36,271 bases of DNA from Azospirillum melinis. Its GTDB lineage: Bacteria > Pseudomonadota > Alphaproteobacteria > Azospirillales > Azospirillaceae. Each line of letters starts with the position of its first letter. The first letter of the stretch is position 1. Location: positions 1-36,271 of the forward strand of contig NZ_WHOS01000070.1 in NCBI RefSeq assembly GCF_013340935.1, given 5' to 3'. This document shows, piece by piece, positions 15,817 to 23,074 of the stretch. Position numbers and translations under genes: made by a program. The notes beneath the pieces are model-generated. The model ran no database searches, was not told the origin of the DNA, and was given only the letters and a program-made list of their open reading frames with translations.

Positions 15817-17154
15817 ATGACGTTCGATATCGATGAGTTGATCCGCGACATCGACCGGATCCCGGACTCCAGCCGGTACGGCCGCGTCACCGCCGTGTCC
15901 GGCCTGATGGTCGAGGTCGGCGGGATCGAGAAGGAACTGTCGGTCGGTGGCCGCTGCATCGTCGAGACGCGCGACCGCCGTCAGGTCCCGTGCGAGGTGG
16001 TGGGCTTCCGCCAGGGCAGGGCGCTCGCCATGCCCTTCGGTGCGCTGGACGGCGTGGGGCTGGGCTGCCGTGCGCTGGTGGCGGGCGATCAGGCGCGGAT
16101 CTTTCCGACCGATGCCTGGCTCGGCCGTGTCGTCAACGCGCTGGGCGAACCGGTGGACGGTAAGGGACCGCTGCCCAAGGGGCCGCAGGGCACGCCGATC
16201 CGCAACACGCCGCCCAACGCCCATTCGCGGGCCCGCGTGGGGGAGAAGCTGGATCTGGGCATCCGCGCCATCAACGCCTTCCTCACCTGCTGCCGCGGCC
16301 AGCGCATGGGCATCTTCGCCGGATCGGGCGTCGGCAAATCGTCGGTCATGTCGATGCTGGCGCGCTTCTCCGCCGCAGAGGTCGCGGTGATCGGCCTGAT
16401 CGGCGAACGCGGGCGCGAATTGCAGGAATTCATCACCGAGGATCTGGGCGAGGAGGGTCTGGCCCGCAGCGTCGTCGTCTGCGCCACCTCGGACGAGGCG
16501 CCGCTGATGCGCAAGCAGGCAGCCTACATGACGCTGGCGGTTGCCGAGCATTTCCGCGACCAGGGCCGCGACGTGCTGTGCATGATGGACAGCGTCACCC
16601 GCTTCGCCATGGCCCAGCGCGAGATCGGCCTGTCGGCCGGCGAACCGCCGACGACCAAGGGCTATCCGCCGACCGTCTTCGCCGAGCTGCCGCGCCTGCT
16701 GGAGCGCGCCGGTCCGGGCGTGGTCGGGTCGGGCACCATCACCGGCCTGTTCACCGTTCTGGTGGACGGCGACGACCACAACGAGCCGATCGCCGACGCC
16801 GTGCGCGGCATCCTGGACGGCCATATCGTGATGGAGCGCCAGATCGGCGAGCGCGGGCGCTATCCCGCCATCAACATCCTGCGCAGCGTGTCGCGCACCA
16901 TGCCCGGCTGCAACACGGCGAACGAGAACGAGCTGGTCGGCCATGCCCGGCGCCTGCTGTCGTCCTACGACAACATGGCGGAGATGATCCGGCTGGGCGC
17001 CTACCGCCGCGGCACCGACCCGCAGGTGGACGAGGCGATCCACTTCCAGCCGGCATTGGAAGCCTTTTTGAAGCAGAGCAAGCGCGAGGCCACCGATCTG
17101 GAGACCAGCTACGCCATGCTCGCTGAAATCTTTGGGGTGCAGTGGCCGCAATGA
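15817..17154 (+). CDS. fliI: Flagellar type III export ATPase FliI
   Basis: A 445-aa protein. The start chosen is ATG at 15817 (MTFDIDELIRDIDRIPDSSR) because the frame upstream to 15712 is unlike FliI; the ribosome-binding site is weak. It has an N-terminal beta-barrel (about 20-90), Walker A GSGVGKSS (about residues 169-176), Walker B VLCMMDSVTRFA, and the family signature ERAGPGVVGSGTITGLFTVLVDGDDHNEP. It energises unfolding and delivery of flagellar rod, hook and filament subunits to the export gate at the base of the flagellum. Its stop overlaps fliJ. It is divergent from ctrA, whose product is a plausible regulator. Confidence 0.96.
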   Translation: MTFDIDELIRDIDRIPDSSRYGRVTAVSGLMVEVGGIEKELSVGGRCIVETRDRRQVPCEVVGFRQGRALAMPFGALDGVGLGCRALVAGDQARIFPTDAWLGRVVNALGEPVDGKGPLPKGPQGTPIRNTPPNAHSRARVGEKLDLGIRAINAFLTCCRGQRMGIFAGSGVGKSSVMSMLARFSAAEVAVIGLIGERGRELQEFITEDLGEEGLARSVVVCATSDEAPLMRKQAAYMTLAVAEHFRDQGRDVLCMMDSVTRFAMAQREIGLSAGEPPTTKGYPPTVFAELPRLLERAGPGVVGSGTITGLFTVLVDGDDHNEPIADAVRGILDGHIVMERQIGERGRYPAINILRSVSRTMPGCNTANENELVGHARRLLSSYDNMAEMIRLGAYRRGTDPQVDEAIHFQPALEAFLKQSKREATDLETSYAMLAEIFGVQWPQ

Positions 17155-17585
17155 GCCTGAAGACGATCATCCGCCTGCAAAAGCTGCAACTGGACGAGAA
17201 GCGTCGCGTCCTGGCGGAACTCCACACGCTGGCCGACCGGCTGCGCAACGAGATCGAGAAGGTGAAGCAGGAGATCGTGCACGAGCAGGAAACGGTGCGC
17301 GACGACTTTTCGGTTTCCTTCACCTATTCCAACTTCGCCCAGGCGGCGATGGAGCGCGGCCGCAAGCTGGGCGAATCGCTGGGGCAGGTGGAGATCCAGA
17401 TCAACATCGCCACCGACGAGATGGCCGAAGCCTTCCAGGAACTGAAGCGCTACGAACTGGCCGAGGAAGAACGGCTGAAGCGTGAGCGCGACAAGCAGAA
17501 GCGCAAGGAGGCCGCCATGCTGGACGAAACCGCGCTGGTGGGGTTCAGGCGCCGGCAGGCGGAGGAGGAGGCGACCGGGGGGTGA
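17151..17585 (+). CDS. fliJ: Flagellar export protein FliJ
   Basis: A 144-aa, almost wholly helical, charged coiled-coil protein (MSLKTIIRLQKLQLDEKRRV...RRRQAEEEATGG). Its ATG overlaps the fliI stop, and the fliI-fliJ pair supports the call. FliJ sits in the centre of the FliI ring and links it to FlhA, and it helps recycle export chaperones. A GTG nine bases upstream in the same frame is possible but less likely. Just past the stop are two imperfect copies of GCTGCCCGGTTCAA (17611-17624 and 17626-17638). Confidence 0.9.
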   Translation: MSLKTIIRLQKLQLDEKRRVLAELHTLADRLRNEIEKVKQEIVHEQETVRDDFSVSFTYSNFAQAAMERGRKLGESLGQVEIQINIATDEMAEAFQELKRYELAEEERLKRERDKQKRKEAAMLDETALVGFRRRQAEEEATGG

Positions 17586-17643
17586 GGCTTATGGGCGGGC
17601 AATCGGACGCGCTGCCCGGTTCAAAGCTGCCCGGTCAAGGTCT

Positions 17644-18234
17644 TCAGACGGTCATCGAAACCAATCCGCCCGGCGACCCGCCGCTGTATCCGCCCGTCGC
17701 GGCCGGTGTGAAGCCGCCGGCCGCCGGTGCCGCGGCGGTGGACCCCGCCGCCGTCCCGCTGCTGCTGGGAGCGCTGGCGAAGGACACACCAATCGACGTG
17801 CTGGCCGCTGTGCCGGTCGTCGTGCCGCCTGACCCGGACCCGCCCGCCGCCGCGCCATAGCCGCTGCCGGACGAACTCCCCGTGTTGCCGGCTGATCCGT
17901 CCGAGCCGCTCTTCGCCACAGCCGCTTTCCGCTCATCCTCCTGGGACAGCCGGTTGGCGGTGCGGCGGTATTCCTCGACCACGCGCTGGGACGGGATCTG
18001 GTCCTGGGTTTCGCCGGTGTCGAAGTCGCGGAAATACAGCACGGCCACCCGCGCGCCCTGATCATAGCGCAGGAAGGGGCTGATGAAGCCGGCGCCGGAG
18101 GATTTTTCCGTCTCGCCGGAGGCCGTGTTGCCGGTGCTCCCGGTTGATGTCGACGGGGAAGCGGTGCCGGCTTCCGTCGGCTGGAAAGCTGTCGGGCGGA
18201 CTGCCGTCGAGCTGGAAACGCCACGGATCTCCAT
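17644..18234 (-). CDS. Low-complexity flagellar-associated protein with FlaG-like segment
   Basis: A 196-aa protein; start MEIRGVSSSTAVRPTAFQP with GGGAGG eight bases upstream. Residues about 50-90 form the only ordered part: ISPFLRYDQGARVAVLYFRD followed by FDTGETQDQIPSQRVVEEY. The DxxTGExxxQIPS..VV pattern resembles the FlaG domain. The flanks are Ser/Thr/Gly/Ala-rich and probably disordered, as in secreted or filament-linked proteins. It follows fliJ convergently and sits beside a second low-complexity gene, so a role at the flagellum is inferred from position and the FlaG-like motif. A forward-strand ORF overlapping its 3' half is treated as a shadow. Confidence 0.65.
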   Translation of the reverse strand: MEIRGVSSSTAVRPTAFQPTEAGTASPSTSTGSTGNTASGETEKSSGAGFISPFLRYDQGARVAVLYFRDFDTGETQDQIPSQRVVEEYRRTANRLSQEDERKAAVAKSGSDGSAGNTGSSSGSGYGAAAGGSGSGGTTTGTAASTSIGVSFASAPSSSGTAAGSTAAAPAAGGFTPAATGGYSGGSPGGLVSMTV

Positions 18235-18364
18235 CGCTGCCTCCCGCGCTTCTTGCCCGCTTTCCAGGCGTTGCCCCTGGGACAGCCCCTTGGCAGGCGC
18301 CGCCCCTCGATGGTCTCCTTAACCGACCTTGCCGCACAGGCCCTGCCGCACGATCCGGTACGGA

Positions 18365-18595
18365 TCAGACCGTGATGTTCAGATTCTGGCCGCGGGTGGC
18401 GGTGGTGTTGCCGCCGCTCGATCCGCTCTGGGCCGTCTGCGCCTCCTGCTGGCGGCGGGTGCGCTCGGTCTGGTCTTCCTGTGCGGATTCGACGGGCGAG
18501 GTCGACCGCTGCGCCGCGGCCGGGCCGCTGCTGAGCGGGGTGACGTATGGCTGCTGCTGATAGCCGCCGATGCCGCCAATGCTGCTGACGCCCAT
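18365..18595 (-). CDS. Small 76-aa low-complexity protein next to the flagellar genes
   Basis: It starts MGVSSIGGIGGYQQQPYVTP; GGAGGAA lies about seven bases before the ATG. The protein is rich in Ser, Gly, Gln and Thr, with one charged patch (DQTERTRRQQEAQ), and ends RGQNLNITV. It has no membrane segment. The final residues (NLNITV) echo the end of the neighbouring FlaG-like protein (GLVSMTV), which may mark a shared export or assembly feature. It is upstream of the FlaG-like gene in the same direction, 130 bp apart, so the two may form a unit. Function not recognised. Confidence 0.55.
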   Translation of the reverse strand: MGVSSIGGIGGYQQQPYVTPLSSGPAAAQRSTSPVESAQEDQTERTRRQQEAQTAQSGSSGGNTTATRGQNLNITV

Positions 18596-18741
18596 GATCG
18601 TTCCTCCGGTCGCTGACGCGACGCTTCTCAACCCAACTAGGCAAATTTTGCCCGATCGGAAGGGTTAGCGCCAGCGAAATCGCTTCAGTGGAGAAGCTTT
18701 GTTGGGAATGTCAACGATCAAAGTGGCTTGGGAGCAAAGGG

Positions 18742-19734
18742 TCACAACTCTTTTTCGGCTGTCGATTCCGCTCCGGCAACCTGCGCTGCGGGTTCCGGCG
18801 GCGACTCGGCGTTCCGCCACAGGGCGGCTTCGACGGCCAGCGTCCAGAAGCTTTCGGCCGCCTTGCTCTGGCGCGCGCGCGGGCGGACCAGCCGGATCTG
18901 CACCGGCACGGTCCAGCGCTCGTCGCCGGACGGCACACCGGCGCGCAGCAGGGTGCCGCGCGCCAGATCCTCGGCGATCAGGCTTTCCGGCAACCAGGCC
19001 ACGCCGCGCCCGTCGCGCGCCAGCGTGCGCAGAACCGCGGCAAGGTGGGAGGTGAAGACGGTGTCGAGCGCGGTGGGCAGCGGCTGCGCCGCCCGCACCG
19101 CCTCCAGGATGCGGCCCATGCCGGATTCGCGGCTGTAGGACAAATGCGGCAGCGTCGTGTCCTGACCGTCCGCCAGCAGATGGCGCGGCCGGCCGCCGGC
19201 ATCGGGGGCGGTCACCGCCAGCAGCCGGTCGCCGCCGACGACGACGGAGCGGAAGGACTCCGCATCCAGCCGGCCGGCTGCCGCCGGATGGGCGTGGCAG
19301 AGCAGGAACTGCGCCTGGCCTGCCAGCATCAGCCGCTCGCAGGCCTCCAGGCTGTCCGACGACAGGGTGATGGCGCCCAGCCTTGCGCGGGCTTCCAGCG
19401 CCCGCAGCCAGGACGGGAAGAAGGTCAGCGACAGCGCATGGGTGGCGGCGAAGCGCAGGGTCGCCGCCTCCGACTGGGCGGCGAGCCGGGCCTCTTCCCG
19501 GCCTTGCAGCAGGCGGCGCACGGTCTCGTCGGCGAAAGGGCGGAAGCGGCGCCCAGCTTCCGTCAGGGTCACCGGCTGGGCGCTGCGGTCGAACAGCGGG
19601 GTGCCGGCCCAATCCTCCAGCGCGCGGATGCGGCGGCTGAAAGCCGGTTGGGTCAGGTGGCGCATGTCGGCGGCGCGGGAGAAGTTGCCGCAATCCACCA
19701 GCGCCAGGAAATCGTCGAGCCAGGAGAGTTCCAT
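18742..19734 (-). CDS. LysR-family transcriptional regulator, likely for D-tartrate dehydratase
   Basis: A 330-aa protein with the N-terminal winged helix of LysR regulators (MELSWLDDFLALVDCGNFSR, then LTQPAFSRRIRALEDWAG and LFDRSAQPVTLTEAG). This is followed by a periplasmic-binding-protein-like effector domain (about 95-300) and a Pro/Glu-rich tail. It is divergent from the D-tartrate dehydratase gene across 160 bp. A palindrome with the LysR T-N11-A form lies in that gap. Inference: it senses tartrate or a related sugar acid and controls the neighbour. Confidence 0.9.
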   Translation of the reverse strand: MELSWLDDFLALVDCGNFSRAADMRHLTQPAFSRRIRALEDWAGTPLFDRSAQPVTLTEAGRRFRPFADETVRRLLQGREEARLAAQSEAATLRFAATHALSLTFFPSWLRALEARARLGAITLSSDSLEACERLMLAGQAQFLLCHAHPAAAGRLDAESFRSVVVGGDRLLAVTAPDAGGRPRHLLADGQDTTLPHLSYSRESGMGRILEAVRAAQPLPTALDTVFTSHLAAVLRTLARDGRGVAWLPESLIAEDLARGTLLRAGVPSGDERWTVPVQIRLVRPRARQSKAAESFWTLAVEAALWRNAESPPEPAAQVAGAESTAEKEL

Positions 19735-19787
19735 CGCCCAATCTTCGTCACGTCTGCCGGGCCGGCCCGGTGCCTGTAGGCCACCCT

Positions 19788-19808
19788 ATGCCGAACCCGC
19801 ATGATGCG
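19788..19808. promoter_or_regulatory. LysR-type operator candidate between lysR and tarD
   Basis: ATGC-CGAACCC-GCAT (19788-19802) is an interrupted dyad of the T-N11-A type used by LysR regulators. It overlaps a second perfect palindrome, CGCAT-G-ATGCG (19798-19808). The site is about 54 bp from the lysR start and 86 bp from the tarD start. Confidence 0.45.
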
Positions 19809-19894
19809 TTCCGACCTTGGCATTGGCCCGGCGGCCCGCAACATCCCTACAGTGCCGGCACGAAACGCGCCACCACGCTGCAAGGGGAACCGCC

Positions 19895-21067
19895 ATGCGC
19901 ATCGTCGAAATCCGCGAGCAGACCGCCGGCATCAAGTCCGACATCGCCAACGCCTTCATCGATTTCAGCCAGATGACGTGCAGCGTCGTCGCGGTGGTCA
20001 CCGACGTGGTGCGCGACGGCAAGCCGGTGATCGGCTACGGCTTCAATTCGAACGGCCGTTATGCCGCGGGCGGGCTGCTGCGCGAGCGCTTCATCCCCCG
20101 GCTGATGTCGGCGGCGCCCGACAGCCTGCTCGACGACACGGGCGAGAACCTCGACCCGTTCCGCATCTGGGCGCGGCTGATGACCAACGAGAAGCCGGGC
20201 GGCCATGGCGAGCGCTCCGTCGCCGTCGGCACCATCGACATGGCGGTGTGGGATGCCGTGGCGAAGATCGCCGGCGTGCCGCTCTACCGCCTGCTGGCCG
20301 ACCGTTTCCGCGGCGGGGTGGCCGACGACAGTGTCTGGGTCTATGCCGCCGGAGGCTATTACTATCCCGGCAAGGATGTGACGGCGCTTCAGGACGAGAT
20401 GCGCAGCTACCGCGACCGCGGCTACAAGGTCGTGAAGATGAAGATCGGCGGCGCCCCGCTGGAAGAGGATCTCCGCCGGATCGACGCGGTGCTGGAAGTG
20501 GTCGGGTCGGGCGAGAATTTGTGCGTCGATGCCAACGGCCGCTTCGACCTCGCCACCGCGATCAGATATGCCGAGGCGCTGAAGCCCTACGGCCTGTTCT
20601 GGTACGAGGAGGCCGGCGACCCGCTGGACTATGCGTTGCAGGCCGAACTCGCCAGCCATTACGACCGGCCGATGGCGACGGGCGAGAACCTGTTCTCCCA
20701 CCAGGACGCCCGCAACCTGATCCGCCATGGCGGCATGCGGCCCGACCGCGACTGGCTGCAGTTCGACTGTGCCTTGAGCTATGGGCTGGTGGAATATCTG
20801 CGCACGCTGGACATGCTGAAGGACAATGGTTGGTCCAGCCGGCGGGTGGTTCCGCATGGCGGGCACCAGATGTCTTTGAACATCGCCGCCGGCCTGCATC
20901 TGGGCGGAAACGAATCCTACCCGGACGTCTTCAAGCCCTTCTGCGGTTTTGCCGACGGTATCGCAGTCGAGGATGGCCGCGTGCGGCTGCCCGATCTGCC
21001 CGGCGTCGGTTTCGAAGCGAAGTCGGAACTGTTCGCGACGATGAGCGGGCTGCTGGAAACCCGATAA
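19895..21067 (+). CDS. tarD: D(-)-tartrate dehydratase (enolase superfamily)
   Basis: A 390-aa protein; start MRIVEIREQT at 19895 with AAGGGG 5 bases upstream (the frame is open further but unlike the family). It closely follows the characterised Bradyrhizobium D-tartrate dehydratase: NEKPGGHGERSVAVGTIDMA, YAAGGYYYPGK and MRPDRDWLQFDCALSYGLVE. Catalytic residues line up one position earlier than in that enzyme: the KxK pair with Lys183 (VVKMKIGG), metal ligands Asp212 (VDANG), Glu238 (YEE) and Glu264 (TGEN), and His321 (VPHGGHQ). It dehydrates D-tartrate to oxaloacetate with Mg2+. The divergent LysR gene is the likely regulator. A hairpin at 21075-21095 follows. Confidence 0.93.
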   Translation: MRIVEIREQTAGIKSDIANAFIDFSQMTCSVVAVVTDVVRDGKPVIGYGFNSNGRYAAGGLLRERFIPRLMSAAPDSLLDDTGENLDPFRIWARLMTNEKPGGHGERSVAVGTIDMAVWDAVAKIAGVPLYRLLADRFRGGVADDSVWVYAAGGYYYPGKDVTALQDEMRSYRDRGYKVVKMKIGGAPLEEDLRRIDAVLEVVGSGENLCVDANGRFDLATAIRYAEALKPYGLFWYEEAGDPLDYALQAELASHYDRPMATGENLFSHQDARNLIRHGGMRPDRDWLQFDCALSYGLVEYLRTLDMLKDNGWSSRRVVPHGGHQMSLNIAAGLHLGGNESYPDVFKPFCGFADGIAVEDGRVRLPDLPGVGFEAKSELFATMSGLLETR

Positions 21068-21074
21068 CGGCACT

Positions 21075-21095
21075 CAGGTTTGGAATCCGGACCTG
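21075..21095 (+). terminator. Weak hairpin after tarD
   Basis: CAGGTTTGG-AAT-CCGGACCTG pairs over 9 bp with two G-U wobbles, just after the tarD stop. No U-run follows, so this is only a possible terminator. Confidence 0.35.
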
Positions 21096-21183
21096 TTCCA
21101 TTGGGAGACGGCATCGCCAATGTTCGATTCGGCCATTGACCGAGCGCCGTACTGTGTCAATCTGTTGGAGGTCGCAACGTTTC

Positions 21184-21199
21184 AGAAAGGAGGTGATCC
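21184..21199 (+). promoter_or_regulatory. Sixteen-base extended Shine-Dalgarno
   Basis: AGAAAGGAGGTGATCC is fully complementary to the standard bacterial 16S rRNA 3' end (GGATCACCTCCTTTCT). It ends one base before the ATG at 21201. The core GGAGG spacing (AGGAGG then TGATCCA) is normal. Confidence 0.85.
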
Positions 21200-21200
21200 A

Positions 21201-21380
21201 ATGTCTCATGGAGCCAGTCCGGTCGTCGCCGCATTGTTCGGTCTCGCCACTCTCCTGACGGCGGGGATCGCCAACGCGGACTGTTCGCCCAACCACAGCG
21301 CGAGCGCGTCGCCGCCGCCGGCCTCCAGCACCGTCGGGTCGGCAGGAACACCGGCGCCCAGCAGCACGCGCGGCGGGTGA
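21201..21380 (+). CDS. Small secreted Ser/Pro-rich protein
   Basis: A 59-aa protein. Residues 1-26 (MSHGASPVVAALFGLATLLT, then AGIANA) form a signal peptide with a likely cleavage after ANA. The mature part is about 33 residues of Ser, Ala, Pro and Thr with a single Cys (DCSPNHSAS...), so it is probably disordered in the periplasm or outside the cell. The ATG at 21201 is fixed by the exceptional ribosome-binding site; the frame is open further upstream but is non-coding. A strong terminator follows at 21419. The function is unknown. The unusual translation signal suggests very high expression. Confidence 0.75.
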   Translation: MSHGASPVVAALFGLATLLTAGIANADCSPNHSASASPPPASSTVGSAGTPAPSSTRGG

Positions 21381-21418
21381 CGGCCGAACGCTGACGACCA
21401 GGAACGTCCATGCACAGA

Positions 21419-21451
21419 AACGGGCCGCCCCTCACCGGGCGGCCCGTTTTC
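21419..21451 (+). terminator. Strong Rho-independent terminator
   Basis: AAACGGGCCGCCC and GGGCGGCCCGTTT form a perfect 13-bp stem around the loop CTCACC, followed by TTTT. It ends the small secreted protein transcript. Confidence 0.9.
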
Positions 21452-21504
21452 ATTCCGGCGGGGAACGGAGTTGGGTTGTGGAGCGTGCTATCCGAAAAAT
21501 GCCA

Positions 21505-21570
21505 CAGGGATGAATTTTTATTGCTTTTCCATATGGTGGTAGACCCTATATTGAAATTTTTAACAATACG
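21505..21570. promoter_or_regulatory. AT-rich leader before the carbonic-anhydrase-like gene
   Basis: This stretch is far more AT-rich than the rest of the window and includes TATATTGAAATTTTTAACAAT (within about 21546-21566). It probably carries the promoter, but no hexamer pair with a 16-18 bp spacer was convincing. TTGAAATTTTTAACAA is a loose dyad that could bind a regulator. Confidence 0.35.
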
Positions 21571-21626
21571 CTGCCACCATTGCGCGTGAAACCTCGATAT
21601 GGGTTCGAGGCGTGTTGGAGGGCAAG

Positions 21627-22181
21627 ATGGATCACTCGACCGGTCATCACCATGGCTGCTGCCAGGGCGAACACAGCTCGCGCCGCGGGTTCCTGAAGCT
21701 GGCGACATTGGGCGCCGGCGTGACGTTGATGGCGCCGATGATGATGAGCCGCCCGGCCCGGGCCGGCAGCGTCGATACCCTTCTGCTGTCCTGCATGGAC
21801 TATCGCCTGATGGGCCATGTCGCCGGCTATATGAATGCCCGCAACATGCAGGCGAACTACGACCACGTCATCCTGGCCGGCGCCAGCCTGGGCGCGCTGA
21901 CCGACAAGAAGCCGGCTTGGGGCGACGCCTTCTGGGACCATGTCGCCGTCGCCAAGGAACTGCACCACATCAAGCGCCTGATCGTCATGGATCACCGCGA
22001 CTGTGGCGCCTACAAGGTCTTTCTCGGCATGGACCTGTCGCCCGACCCGGCGAAGGAAGCCGAGGTGCACGGCCAGTACTTGAGCAAGCTGAGGGCAATG
22101 GTCAAGGAGCGCCACCCGGACCTCGAGGTCGAACTGCTGCTGATGGGTCTTGACGGCAAGGTCGAGAAGCTGGCGGCGTAA
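21627..22181 (+). CDS. Tat-exported beta-carbonic-anhydrase-like protein with His/Cys-rich N-terminus
   Basis: A 184-aa protein; ATG at 21627 follows GGAGGG at 21617-21622. It begins MDHSTGHHHGCCQGEHSSRR, then GFLKLATLGAGVTLM, a twin-arginine signal (SRRGFLK) with a possible cleavage at ARA-GS (residues 46/47). The mature part has both zinc motifs of beta-carbonic anhydrases: CxDxR (Cys56, Asp58, Arg60 in LSCMDYR) and HxxC (His123, Cys126 in DHRDCGAYK). ILAGASLG in between matches the family. It is shorter than usual enzymes and may be a carbonic anhydrase or a related zinc protein acting outside the cytoplasm. The His/Cys cluster before the Tat motif is unusual. It converges on nadC with a shared terminator. 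Confidence 0.8.
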   Translation: MDHSTGHHHGCCQGEHSSRRGFLKLATLGAGVTLMAPMMMSRPARAGSVDTLLLSCMDYRLMGHVAGYMNARNMQANYDHVILAGASLGALTDKKPAWGDAFWDHVAVAKELHHIKRLIVMDHRDCGAYKVFLGMDLSPDPAKEAEVHGQYLSKLRAMVKERHPDLEVELLLMGLDGKVEKLAA

Positions 22182-22193
22182 GCGCCGCAGACC

Positions 22194-22230
22194 AAAAAGC
22201 CCCTTCTCCCGGTTTGAGAAGGGCCTTTTT
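22194..22230. terminator. Bidirectional terminator between the carbonic-anhydrase-like gene and nadC
   Basis: AAAAAGCCCCTTCTC pairs with GAGAAGGGCCTTTTT (one mismatch in 15) around a 7-base loop, with U-runs on both strands. It separates two convergent genes (stops at 22181 and 22241). Confidence 0.9.
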
Positions 22231-22240
22231 GATTTTTTCG

Positions 22241-23074
22241 TCACATATCCAGCCCCAGATCCAGGTTCGGGGCGCTGTGGGTCAGCCAGCCGCAGCTGAT
22301 CATGTCGACGCCGGTCTCGGCGATGGCGCGGACGGTGGCGAGCGTGACGTTGCCCGATGCCTCGGTCAGCAGGCGACCGTCCACCATCCGCACGGCGCGG
22401 CGCAGCGTGTCCGGGTCCATGTTGTCGAGCAGCACGACATCGACCGGCAGGCCCAGCAGTTCGTCGAGCTGGTCGAGCGTGTCGACCTCGACCTCCACCT
22501 TCACCATGTGGCCGATGGCGGCGCGGACGCGCTCCACCGCCGGGCGTACGCCGCCGGCGACGGCGATGTGGTTGTCCTTGATCAGCACCGCGTCATCCAG
22601 CCCGAAGCGGTGGTTGAAGCCGCCGCCCAGCTTGACCGCATGCTTCTCCAGAACGCGCAGGCCGGGGGTGGTCTTGCGGGTGCAGACGATGCGGGTCTTC
22701 GTGCCCTCCACCTCGCGCACCAGGGCGCGGGTGGCGGTGGCGATGCCGGACAGCCGGCCCATCAGGTTCAGCGCCGTACGCTCCGCCGTCAGCAGGGCGC
22801 GGGCCTTGCCGGTCAGGGTGGCGATGGTGCCGCCGGGGGGCACGTCGTCGCCGTCGGTGCGCTCCACCGTCACCGAAATACCGGGGTCGAGCAGGCGGAA
22901 GGCGATCAGCGCCGCCTCCAGCCCGGCGACGCGGCCATCTTTGCGGGCGGCGATGCGGGCGGTCGCCACCGCGTCGGCCGGGATGATGCTGTCGGTGGTG
23001 ATGTCGCCGGCCCGGCCCAGATCCTCCGCAAGGGCGGCGCGGACGATGGGCTCGACGGTCAGAGGATGCAGCAT
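22241..23074 (-). CDS. nadC: Nicotinate-nucleotide pyrophosphorylase (quinolinate phosphoribosyltransferase)
   Basis: A 277-aa protein starting MLHPLTVEPIVRAALAEDLG with CGGAGA upstream; the start overlaps the end of nadB by 16 bp. Family features are AEDLGRAGDITTDSIIP, RTALNLMGRLSGIAT, TRKTTPGLRVLEKHAVKLGG, NHRFGLDDAVLIKDNHIA and a C-terminal barrel. It converts quinolinate and PRPP to nicotinate mononucleotide, CO2 and pyrophosphate, the third step of de novo NAD synthesis. It is last in the nadA-nadB-nadC operon, read from a regulated promoter upstream of nadA. Confidence 0.96.
   Translation of the reverse strand: MLHPLTVEPIVRAALAEDLGRAGDITTDSIIPADAVATARIAARKDGRVAGLEAALIAFRLLDPGISVTVERTDGDDVPPGGTIATLTGKARALLTAERTALNLMGRLSGIATATRALVREVEGTKTRIVCTRKTTPGLRVLEKHAVKLGGGFNHRFGLDDAVLIKDNHIAVAGGVRPAVERVRAAIGHMVKVEVEVDTLDQLDELLGLPVDVVLLDNMDPDTLRRAVRMVDGRLLTEASGNVTLATVRAIAETGVDMISCGWLTHSAPNLDLGLDM

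Noticed and set aside
17582..17860. A 92-aa forward frame starting at the fliJ end (Pro/Ala/Val-rich)
   Set aside because: It overlaps the FlaG-like gene, its GTG start has no proper ribosome-binding site of its own, and its composition mirrors the Ser/Gly-rich opposite strand.
18640..18652. GGCAAATTTTGCC palindrome upstream of the 76-aa flagellar-linked gene, considered as a sigma-54 -24/-12 site
   Set aside because: The GG-to-GC spacing is one base short of the sigma-54 requirement; kept only as a palindrome of unknown meaning.
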